From Steinernema hermaphroditum (Eukaryota; Nematoda; Chromadorea; Rhabditida; Steinernematidae): a stretch of 64,000 nucleotides of DNA. The DNA lies in contig CM059623.1 in assembly GCA_030435675.1 (NCBI GenBank), forward strand, positions 12,308,092-12,372,091. Reading direction: 5' to 3'. Each line of letters opens with the position of its first letter. The stretch's first letter is position 1. Under the pieces are notes generated by a model. That model did not search any database. It was not told the DNA's origin and was given only the letters and a program-made list of their open reading frames with translations. Of the stretch, positions 8,707 to 19,619 are shown piece by piece. Made by a program: the position numbers and the translations under genes.

Positions 8707-11700
8707 TGCACTTTTGCAAAGTGTTGATATTGATAATGTGAACCATAGCTTAAAACTGTTGACTATGATGTCGTGCTACTACTTTTTAACATCGTCTACG
8801 CATTGCAGAATGAGCTTGGTTCAACAATTCAACAGGGTATCAGGATGTCTCGTCAGAAAGGTCGTGCGTATATTAGTGTTTATTGTTTTGTAAACTTTAA
8901 GGAGAAAGATAATCTTCGCTAATGACGGAAGATCTCTGACGCAGATAGATAAACGTCGGTATTTTTCATGTATGCAGACAGGTTATGTTGGTGCATCCTC
9001 AGGTTACGTTCAGGGTAGCTGACTCTGACTGACTAGAATTCACCATCTGTCAGAGCCTGTGCTAAAGTGCACGTCTCTCCTATATTTAGAGTGATGTACG
9101 AATTAGCTTGCATGTTCTAGTACACCGCTTGTTTGCTGTACTTTACGGATTACGTGAAGATATGTCAGACACCGCCGACGACCCTATCATCACATGCATT
9201 TTATGCTAGTGTTCCAACCAAAACTACCGTAACCGGTCAGAACTTGTGGTCATGAAGGCCCTTGGGGACCAATCACAGCGCCATTTTTCTTCCGTTGACG
9301 TAGACAGTCGACGACACGGCATCGCCAAGACAATCCGTCCTTTTTTAGCCGTTCCTCGAACGATGACTCAACGGACCGTCTCGTCCACCGGAATAGCCGC
9401 ATCGTATCCGCTTACTCACCTCTCTGGATTCGGTGCTAATTAGCGCCTGTCGCAAGAGTGCGCGATAATCGGTCGGCGCGGGGGCACTGCCCACTTAGAG
9501 GCGCGCTGCCGCGTTGCCACGGCGATGGTGGCAAGGTGCGCGTGGCGCCGAAGGGCTTCGTCCTACCGCGGCGACGACCCAGCCATCGACGGTGGGCCGC
9601 CGGTTGGCCCTCCAGCGACAACGTCCTTTTTCGCATAATAATTGATCGCGTTGTCGACTTCCTCCATGCCGACGTGTTTTAAACGTCGTTTTGGGGGGCT
9701 TTTTGTGCTTCGGAGGAAGTGCGCTCTTAGGCGGTGCCGGTTGAGCTGCTCCGGCAATCGGCTCCGTTTCGCTTTCGTCTACGTGGCCGTGACGTGAGAT
9801 CGTGATTTATTCAAGAGGTCGTCTTGCTATGCATCGTCCCCAAAAGACCACTTTTCTGCAGAGAGCAATTTGTGTAATGAGTTGTGTAGACCGACGTAGA
9901 GGATTTCATGCTCGACTTGGTGTCGTTTGCAAGACTTCCTCCATCTGCCGTCTTGTTCGCCTTAGCTTTGGGGTTGTACCAGCTCTGAAAGGACTAAACA
10001 AGAGACTTAACAATAATGAGATCGTTTGTTGATACCTATCCCTTCAGAAGAGTACCTATATGCTCTTACAAAACAGGTAATTTGACGGTATTTTATTTTT
10101 ATGATACACATGTTTTGCGATGGTGACTATCTTTGAGGAAATAAAAAAACTGTTTTCATTAAAGGTCAGGCTACCTAAAGTGACTAGATGTCTTGCTGGG
10201 GAAGCTTTTACATTTACATTTATTACCTGTCTCTTTTCACATCAAACGTATCAGGGCTCACCAGTAGCTGCCATTCGAAAAACCTACCAGCCAGATACCA
10301 GCAACATTGCGGGTAAGATTGGACATCCGCAGGAATAGTGGCACTTGCAGTGGCTATGTGGTTCATTGCAAACGTGTCTGATTTGTAATGCGGAAAGTTT
10401 CGTTTCCTTTTCTGCTTCCGAAGGATCGCGTAGTTAGTGTAGGTTCATCACAATCGATCCATTTGCTTTTTCAGAAAAAGCATTCATCGTTTCCAATGGT
10501 TACATTGTCAGCTTTGATTGAATTCATTCGAATACGCCCCTTTATTTGCACTAGAAGCTTCAAAGCTTCTTTCTTGGTTCATGTGAAACTGGTCGCTTGT
10601 TCGCTTAGCACATGCTTACCCACAAGAGAAGCATTCTTTGATCGACGTTAGTCATCTTCTCGTGCGTAACAACACGAGCGTCAGAGAGATAAATGCATTG
10701 AGGTGTTAACTGCTTGTTTTTTTCGTCGACATTGTTTTCAACATTAGAAGCTGGATGTTTTGAATCACTTCCGTTGACGTCGAATTCTGTGGATTTTGCT
10801 CTTTGACGCAAAACAGCGAAACTAAATGTGAGCCTAAGAAGATAGAGTTGGATCTGAGCCGACCTTCTCGGCCTTTTCCTGGGTGTATACACAATTCTAT
10901 TGGCTTTTGTATTTGCACTGGGCACTTCAGGACCGGAAATCGCTCCCGGACCACCAATTCATCGCGGAGAGTTAAGCGTAAAAGTACGATTTCCCACTTG
11001 CGACACATAAACATCTTGCTATGTTTCTATTTTTGCATCCACTCTAAGCGAACATCAGTGAATCATTTCCGAAAAGTCTCTTTTTCGTAAACATATATAG
11101 AGTGTTTAATTTTCACGTCACCATCTTCAATGAGCGCTATTTATGTTAATGCCAGTTCCACAGTAAACATGTCTATCCGTGGCTTTCGCAACTACTGATA
11201 GATCTGGTTATCTTCGAGCAATGTCTTTTAGTAATTGCGTCTAGAACCGTTGCGGAGGTTCTATATTTGTGCGGTGTTCTAAGGAATTGCGCCAGTGAGC
11301 CGTCAACGTCTGAGTCTAGGCATTAAAGAACATGTCTGGGCGCCGCACAGACCGTTCTATTTTTGCGACTTTTCCATGCTCACATCGTCCTGTGTCGCAA
11401 ATTTGATAAGGGTACCACCCTTTGCGTAGTAAGATTAACTAAAACTGCGATGTTTGTGGAAGTTGGGCATAGTTGCCGAACTTTTCATATCATTCCACAA
11501 CGAACTTATCGATCTTTCTTAGACTGGATTTCATACCTTATCTGCACGATAGATTCTACGGTTTCGAAGCTAGAGTACCCTTTTGCTCCTCTTGCATTTG
11601 TAAGTCTTCTATTCTTAACGAAGTGTGCCAATAAGCGAGATGTCAAAGTGTGTAGGGACCCTACGATTCTGTACTCGCGGACTCGGACTCGTTTAACATC

Positions 11701-13000
11701 TCACAACGTATCCGAACTCGGACTCATTATGGATTTCCTTATTGCGAATATGTTAATTGCATATTGCTTCCTCATCATCATCGCCATCACCTCATAAATC
11801 TTTAAGGCCTGTTCATGCTCGGCGTCCACTCTTGCATCGAACTCAATTTTAAAAGGCTTTGCTACGTAAGATCAGCGTCAAACGAGGGCATTCCAGGTTC
11901 AGAAGCATAAAGTCAGCACACATTTTTTTGCAGAAACATGCATAGATTCTATGCTATATTTTCGTTTCAAATATGTACATACCTTTTCGGCATCAGGCCT
12001 CAAGCCTCAGCCTAAGGAAAGATTGCCTTCACTCGCATTTTCATGGAATTCCACGAGCCGATTATTATTCTGTGCATCTTGTCCAGAGTCCTACTCTGCA
12101 ATTGTCTTTTGGTGGGGTAGATCGCGCCTTTCTATTAGGGTCCACTCTTAGATGAGACGGATACGAAACAGATCTTCTCCTTCCATGTGGAGATAAGAAT
12201 CTGTCGAAGTTATCTCATTTCAGGCAGGGTATGCGATGGATATCCCACCTGCTTCCCGAAGGCGCCTGGCTTTGTGGTACACTGTTTCCACCTTTTCTGG
12301 TGATGTCCAAAATTCTATACAACATCTTCCTTGTGGATACATGAGCTTTGAAGCCTAGATGCTCAAACGCTTTAAATAACACCCATAATTTCGATGTGCA
12401 TAAGTGTTCTTCCGTGCGAGAGGACGTAAAACGCCAAAATCCGGAATTGCTCTAGAACCATTTCCAGAAGCCATCTTGTGACACGTGACATGCGCTCACA
12501 AGGCTTCTTTTCGATTTATCACGTCCGACATCCTACGTCGTTGATCGTTTTGCTCTGTGAAATGACGACCGCTGAAGTGGAATATGTGTCTGGGAGCCAT
12601 AGAAATCCAAGGCTAGATATTACTAATGTCCCCTTAGGACATCGTTTGCCAAGTAGAAAAAGCAATAAAAAGAGTGCATTTGTATTTAGTTCATGCGGAC
12701 TCACTGTGATTCGTCGATGTAAGTCGGAATCTAGGATGGCCTTTAAGAATACCCACAATTAAGGGCCTGCGATATAAAGCGACCTAATCTTTGGGATGTC
12801 CGGAAGCCTTGCCGTCTGTCGTTTTCTAATCAGGCTTCCTTTGTTTTTCTCGAGCACTGCTTAAAGAGGCCAATCGACACATTCGCGGCGATTGTCAGTC
12901 CGCCTATCGTCCAGCTCAACCATCATACGTCTTAGCTGCCGCTTTACCCCTCTTGGAACAGAGTTATGTGGATCAGATAGACTTAGTCATCTTCACTCTT
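8707..13000. other. gene-free stretch, mostly unique sequence
   Basis: No frame here shows coding structure: open frames are short, lack plausible splice partners and often begin at non-ATG codons. A GC-rich patch at about 9430-9640 stands out from AT-richer surroundings. A small palindrome (AGAAGCTT/AAGCTTCT) lies at about 10553-10570, and a GGACTCGGACTC cluster at about 11685-11730 resembles a cluster near 39800-40030. I see no tRNA or clear mobile element. Confidence 0.5.
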
Positions 13001-13059
13001 TCGGTCGGGGATAGTCATTAGAGATTAGCTGATGGCTAGGTGATATTTCGAGGTGTAAC

Positions 13060-13091
13060 ATGTAATCTCAAGGCATAACTTGAGATTACAT
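13060..13091. repeat. perfect 13-bp inverted repeat (hairpin)
   Basis: ATGTAATCTCAAG at 13060-13072 is followed after 6 nt (GCATAA) by its exact complement CTTGAGATTACAT ending at 13091. It would form a strong stem-loop in RNA or a palindromic site in DNA. There is no gene within 4 kb, and no T-run terminator follows. Confidence 0.8.
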
Positions 13092-14376
13092 CTAGGCATA
13101 AATCCGTTTCTCCTTGATCTCAGTTGATCTCTCATTGCTTTCGACCAGATGGTTGAAATCCCAGAGGGGACGGTTGAAACGACTTTATGCCATAACTTCT
13201 GATTTGTCCGGAGTGGGCGGAAAATCTGATCGAGTCTGCATTACAGGATACTGTTAGCCTTCATCTATCATTGTACACGATCTATTCGCCCCGTCTAACT
13301 CTACCCCTGCCACCAATAATTTACACTGGCCGTGGATATGCAGATCCGCCGATAGCGAAGTCTCATTTTTCTGGAAGCCTTTTTCGCTCATCGCCCACTT
13401 TATGGGTTTCTTTCGCACGTCCGACTTCCTACACTTCTCATTTTTGTGTCACAAAAAGACGGCCGCCAGACTGCACTAAGGCGACTCAGGTACCAAAGTG
13501 CAATGTCGATTGTGTGTTCCAACATGCAGGAAGTATAAAGTACCTCAATGTAAAGGAACTCCTCCGGATAAGTGCTTCCGCGCGCAAGTGCGGCGCCCTT
13601 CCGTGCTTCGCACCTATTTAAACCTGGTTCCCATCACCTTTTCGGCGTTTCACACCTTCTTGAGTACCGAATCAGGTACGTTTCTCCGAAATTAATGTCC
13701 ATCGCGGAAGTGGCGCCTGTCGGTTTTCTCGCTTTATGGCACCTTTTCAGCTGGCGCAGCGGGAAACGCTGCTTCGCGCAGTGTCCAAAAACAGCATTAA
13801 TCTGCTTCCTGCTTCGGGGCGCCCAAGCGCCACTTCTCTTGACGCAAGAAGTAAATATTGGATGCTAATGTGCGCCCCGAAAAAATGCTTTTTTTCTCGC
13901 TATATCGGAAGCAGATTCGCGCCATTTCCTTTGTGTAAAGTGTTATATTCTTGTGGCAGCGAAGGTTGTGAATGAAAAAGCCCAACAGAACCCTGGCGGA
14001 TCCGTTGGTCCACATGTTTCTGCCCGTAAGGAGCTGTAGATGAGGAAGTGCTAGAGGTCGTTCTTGTTTCTTGAACTGCTGTGGAAACGAAGCTTTTTGC
14101 AGATTTACCAATGGATGGGTTGAGTCGGTTGGCCGACCGGTTGAAGGGCTGGTACGGCTGGTATGGTTCAGCCGTTGTCCATATCTAATCGTGCACCACA
14201 AGAAGAAGACAAATAGAAAGATGGGGAGTTGGACCATATAAACACCCTTTGAAAGTTACGCATGATTGTCGGAACAGCTTGCTCTGCCTATGTGGTTGAC
14301 TTGATACGTCTTGCCTACCAGTTAGCTAACCAGGGTTCGACTTCATCCGCTCCAAATATCTATTTTTGTTCCTTTT

Positions 14377-14755
14377 TTCTTATTAAAAGCTCTGTTTGTC
14401 TTCTGTGTTGTTTCTAGTTGAATTCCAGTCATGAATACAAGCAATCAATCCAAATGCACCTAACGAATACACGTCCGTTGGTCTGCGTGTTTCTGCCCGG
14501 CGGGAGATGTTGTAAATGAGGAGCATAATTCTAGAGTTTTTGCTGATAGAACCGTTGTGGAAAAGTAACTTTACCAAAAGCATGTTTGTCTCATTTTTTT
14601 GTCGCAGGACAAGTAGAACGATGGAACGTCGGCTTTTGAAGCACAACTGACCATGTACACCATTGCACTTCTTTTTTTTCGTCTTGAAAGCCTCGTTTCT
14701 AGTTGAATTTCAGTCATGAATACAAGCAATCAATCCGAATGCACTTAACCAATCC
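14377..14755 (+). repeat. direct repeat of about 60 bp, period about 290 bp
   Basis: The block TTTCTAGTTGAATTCCAGTC and its following 35 bases at about 14411-14470 recur almost unchanged at about 14695-14755. Upstream of each, a second shared block (CCGTTGGTC followed by GTTTCTGCCCG) occurs at about 14004 and 14473. The arrangement indicates an old tandem duplication of roughly 300-450 bp with later divergence. Confidence 0.6.
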
Positions 14756-17531
14756 CCAGTAGGTTTAAAATTCATTTTTGAAAAACTGGATCGATAAAGC
14801 CATAGTTATATGGTACAGATGTAAAGAAAGAGAAGCTGTTCATTGGAGGAGGAGTCGGGCCTTGATTTAAACATGGTAGGTAAGAGAACTATCGGTTCCA
14901 TCGTAGACATAGTACACCGTTAATCATGCCGACACTAACACCCACGCTCAGGTAACTTTCGAAGGCTGTTTATGTGGTTAACTGTGGGTATAAGCCGAGG
15001 CGGTTTTTGGGCTAACATTCGCTAATGTATGCTTATACTCCTGTGGGCCACGTTTCAGCTCGATCTGAGGCGGACGCTGAGGACACTTCCCCTGTAACTT
15101 GACTTCAAAATACTGGGATGAATTGATGAACCCACAATTACTAACAAATAAGACCGGGTTCCGTTAACACTGTTCGCCTTACGGTACACATTCTTCGGAC
15201 TTTGAGCGTTGGCTCGGAAATCATCCACATTCACCGGCGACACGACAATAGGCACATTGAATTGTTTTTGTCCTCGAACCAAAGATTACGCTCCGGCCTG
15301 AACAATAATTTTCGTTTTTCAAAGAACTTGCGTGTGTTTTCAATAAACCCGCTGGAGCGCGAACGTGTTCTGTCTACCGCGATCATTTCATATACTTTGC
15401 GCTTTTCGTAATGACGACGTTCAAACCACAATTCCACTTAGCTTCGTCGACAGACTTCCGCCTTTGTTCCTTCCGTTTGTGACTAACGGGCTTCTTCTCG
15501 AAGCAGCCTCTTGTGCCCGTGACCAGATTTCCTTCCTATCGACGAGTCATAGAAAGTCGTGAAAGGCACATGGTCGTTAGAGTGGCCAAGGCTGTTAATG
15601 GATGACTAAGGCGATAAATATCATTAAGCCATTAGCTCCATTAACGCGACTTCCGTAATCTATTAAGCTATGAGCTGGACTCTGGTCTCTGCCGATACGC
15701 AGCTAGTCTTGATGGAACTAAAAACAGAATTCGCCGATGTTTAGACTTAATCCGAGGCTTCAAAAATGAGTTTGAGCATCCCTTTTCAATGCACCATTTT
15801 CCCTAGGTCAAGTACCTCAGGGAAACCATCGATTTTCCAAAATATTACTCCATCGATTGTTTGAATTCAGGTCCGACTTCGACAAGATTCGAAGCTTTTT
15901 TTTTCACCGCCTCCGCGGAGGTCGTTTTGGCCGGAACCACATCGGTTTCTATGGTTTTTCTCGCGTGTTTCTTACGGGTTTCGCATGAATGATTAATGGC
16001 GCCCTTGCCGAGCTTGTCAGGTAAGCGAAACAATGAAATAACATTGTTTTGATGGTCGTGTCAAATGGAAGTGGACACCCAGGAAAGGCAAAACAATGGC
16101 ACAGTCATGCTTCGTGGGAAAACGAGTGGGATTTTACTTCTGTTTTTCGAAGAGACGGTGGGACTTTGCGCCTGATCAGTTGGCTTCCCTGTCTGCGTCT
16201 TTCTTTAGTCACCTATTAGATTGCTCATAGATTTGTTGTGAAGCTTTGATGTATGGACCCGGAACTCGTGAGCGCTTTTCTCTGAAGGCTTCCTGAACCC
16301 AAAACAGTTTCCAATAACTTACCTCCAGCCCTAAACTATATATAACGTCGTGGGCCACGAAACGTTCCATTATTAATCATTGGAAATGGAAACTTGCGGA
16401 TGATTCGCGTGAGCGCCTGTGGCTATTTTATGCTTACGCGTTTTTTCTTCGTGAACACGGACGCGTTTTTGCGGCAGACTCCAGGCGCTAATCGTGAGAT
16501 TAATAGGATTCCAAAGCACTTCCAAATATTTGCACGAACCTTTGCCCTCATAGAGGATTAATTGTCCGCGCAGCTGATGCAGAGAAAATCTCATTTTGCA
16601 GGTGCTGATGGAATAGCGTAGATTGGTTGTAGGGGACAGCGGTAATTGGGGGTCTTCTTGTTAGAGAAGAAGAGAAGACTTCACACCAACACTACTAACA
16701 TCGCTTAAACATTCAGATTGGTTTCAAGATGTGGGTATTACAATAGGGCAATACAGAGGGGCCATCTTCGTTGTTTTCCATCTGACTAAATTCCTTTCCA
16801 AAGTATGCAGCCTTAGTTGATTAGAGATCGTAGTGGTTTGCGCGGACGTCAAATCGGCGAATCCAGTCGAGGCCCAGTGGTGGAGCGCAGCAAACAATGT
16901 GCAAAGTCATGATCGGTTCGCAGACTACGGAGTTACAGTGATGCTTCGGCTTGACGTGACGAAACGACCGTTCTTACTGGCTTTCATGGCCAAACGGTGG
17001 AACTGCGACTCCCCAAGAGGACGCCTCATTCCTCATTTCAATTACTAGGGTTCATATGAATTGCACTTCCAGGAATGTGCAGAAACATTAAGATAGTTTA
17101 AGACTCCTTGAAATCTCATATAGTGGCATAAGAACGACGATTATCACAGCACAATCGCTTCTGCGCATCTGGATTCGTGTGGACGTGCTTTAGCTCTCAT
17201 AGGTCATCTACTACTCCTCCAATCTCTCTTCCATTTTCCAATAGAAAGACCTTGGAGATAGCAGATAAACGAGAATTATAATGGCCACAACTTGGAAAGC
17301 TACAGTGTGATTTTGAGATGCACCACAACTGCAATCTGAACTTGGATCATTTTTATCCAGTACACCGAACTGAATAATGCATTCTTTTTGACTCACTACA
17401 ATCGTGCACTCCGAAAGACACAAACCGCCTTTCCCGTTATTCCCAGTGAACCTTTCCGTGACTACCGCTACAAACTTTGTCAGATCCGCCAATCCTTCAA
17501 TCTCCCCTCACTTTTCCAAATCCACTTCCCT

Positions 17532-17568
17532 TAAGGTTTCGCAAAAAACAGACGCCAGCGAAACCTTA
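17532..17568. repeat. 11-bp inverted repeat with 15-nt loop
   Basis: TAAGGTTTCGC at 17532-17542 is exactly complementary to GCGAAACCTTA at 17558-17568. It lies in a GC-rich patch without an assigned gene. No function can be assigned. Confidence 0.7.
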
Positions 17569-18059
17569 TAAAACGTCGGTAAACATGTTTTTACTTCCAC
17601 TGCCTGCACTCCCTCGCTCGCCCTCTTCAGGTACCTCAAGTTCTCCAAAGCTGCAGCGGTGCCACTCGGCGGTGGCCGGGATTCTCCTACCGGATGCGAG
17701 GCGTTCCCCGACGTCAGCTAAATTGGATGTTTGTGTGTGACGCGCCTTTCCGGGAAAATCCTGTTTTCTCCGCTCCACCGGCATGTCGGCGCCTTTTAGC
17801 ACGAATCTTTGCTCCGAGGGCCATTAGTGCAGCGCTAAGCGGTTGTCTGTGGCCCGTAGACGGCACTTAGCTCTTCCCCGTCTCCACCCTGATGCTCCAA
17901 TTACTCCGCACATGAATAAATATTATGAAAATCGATACAAAGCTTTCGCACTCCGACTCGCGCACTCCGTTCACCTGTCGCCTTGGGCGCCCTCTTGCCG
18001 ATATAATAATCACAAGTGGCTCACGGACATCGGTTCCGCCGCTGCGGCGACCTCCGCGG

Positions 18060-18110
18060 ATGCCGCGTTTCCTCAAGTACAAGCAGCACCATTCGGCGCT
18101 CTTTGAAAAG
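18060..18110 (+). CDS. candidate first coding exon of an unassigned gene
   Basis: An ATG at 18060 opens 17 codons (MPRFLKYKQHHSALFEK) that end exactly at a consensus donor (AAG|GTGAGT). The codons lie in a GC-rich patch. I cannot find its partner exon. Splicing in phase 0 to the acceptor at 19619, just before the kinase ATG, is formally possible and would add 17 residues to MAPK15, but the kinase family does not need such an extension. Treat as a hint only. Confidence 0.25.
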
Positions 18111-18314
18111 GTGAGTGACTCTTCCTGCACTTTGTCCACGCTGACGTCAAACGGCGCTTTTTGGCGCGCCGTGGCGTTCACGTGAAGAAGAAGACATCCG
18201 ACTTACGGAAACGAGCGGATATGTGACGCACGTACATGTAATTAGGGATGTGTTTTGATTTTGGGAGATGGGAGGTGTCTGTGGCAGTCTGTGGATGGGG
18301 AGGATCCCCAGGCC

Positions 18315-18386
18315 TCCTCATTGGCTCAGCGGCAGAGCGTCTGTCTAGTAAACAGAAGGTCGCCGGTTTGATTCCAGCGTGACGCA
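18315..18386 (+). pseudogene. tRNA-Thr(AGT)-like relic
   Basis: Anticodon arm TCTGT-CTAGTAA-ACAGA (anticodon AGT) and most of the body match the intact tRNA-Thr at 38513-38584. The acceptor stem does not pair well: TCCTCAT against GTGACGC gives only five of seven pairs. The T-loop reads TTTGATT instead of TTCGATT, damaging the B box. I therefore call it a tRNA pseudogene, although a diverged active gene is not excluded. Confidence 0.6.
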
Positions 18387-19619
18387 TTCATTTTCCCATT
18401 GTTTCTTTTGTTTTCATGCGGCCTTCTATGAGAATATGAATGAGTTTATGAGCCCTACCAGGTCGTGTTTTTCACTGTCTCTGCTCCGTCGACGGTGAAG
18501 ATTTAGTGTCTACCGCGAGTTTGCCTAAACCCAAGATCAGGCTTCTTATGCCCGATAATCTCTGGATCAAAACAGCTACGCACCCTGGCTTAAACCTCGA
18601 ACTCCCCAATCCTTCCTGTTTTCGAAATCTTTGATCGTGGTGGTCAGCGAGCGGCCTGTTGGAGCGGAGAGACGTTCATCCTCTACGTGGACTCCTCGGA
18701 AGGGGTTTTTCTGTGTTAACTTCGGCGGTTTTCTGTTAAGTTTCAAGCGATCTATTTGATGTTCCTAGTCGATCTACATCCTTAGTTTGTCGTGTCAGTT
18801 TGCATGTTTACACCTGGAATCAGTGGAACAAACTTGAAGGAAGCTCCAGAGGGATCTGTTTTTCACTTACTGGTAGCCTGAGCAATGGTTCGTTAGAATA
18901 CGATCTTCAGTCTTGTGATTACTGCTTGGAACTTCAACCGCAGCTTTTTGTGAACGTTTAAGTGGATGACAAGCTGTATCATAACATCTTTCACCTGTAC
19001 AATGACTAAGGGTACCATGACTGACTTACACTCCTGGACAGCCGTGACCCTAATCCCATCTATTCCATATCGAATTTTGGAAATGCGAACAAATAGAGGA
19101 TGCATTTACACCCAACCTTCAATAGTCTTTAGTGTTTTTTTATGAAATTCGAAGATCACCTTTCTGTTCGGCTACTATTTACACTCCCGAACTTAAGCTT
19201 CAGCCTCAAAAATGTCGGGAACCAAAGCTTAAATTCCAGATTTTATCTGATTCGTCCTGTCCATTTGAACTCTCGGTGTCGGCAAGATCTGAACCAAGTC
19301 CTATGTAGTCAATCCTATCCTTTTACCACATAAGTGTCCGCAAATACATCGTGGAGCTCCCCAGAAAACCACCATATTCCCATAATCTCTGTCCGTTCTC
19401 CCATATCTGCACGCTCCGGAAAGCATGAGCACGCGCGCCTGACCGCTGCTCTCCTCAATCCACTTAGCGCCTCGAGTGGGTGTGACGCCTACGTCACCGC
19501 TTTGTTTCATCGGCGACAATTCTCTAATTCCACCGTGTTCTTTCTCCACACCTCAGCTGATCTCACATCGCGTGTCAACAGCTCCCCTAGCAGGAGTACT
19601 TCAACATGGAGTGTTTCAG
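18387..19619. other. intergenic sequence upstream of the MAPK15 gene
   Basis: No coding structure seen. Open frames at 19334-19627 and on the minus strand at 19301-19549 lack family features. A TGTTTCAG tract ends at 19619, immediately before the kinase ATG, so the 5' end of the message is probably made by splicing to a leader or to an upstream non-coding exon. No TATA box was recognised. Confidence 0.4.

Larger units (their letters stand above)
13092..18040. other. gene-free stretch with a local duplication and GC-rich patches
   Basis: A segment is imperfectly duplicated between about 14000-14470 and 14480-14755. GC-rich patches occur at about 13560-13900 and 17600-18180. A minus-strand open frame at 17211-17490 has a hydrophobic segment (AFQVVAIIILVYLL) and a Cys-rich stretch (GLCLSEC, DCSCG) but no ATG and no defensible partner exons; it could be an exon of an unknown membrane protein. 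Elsewhere I see nothing coding. Confidence 0.45.
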
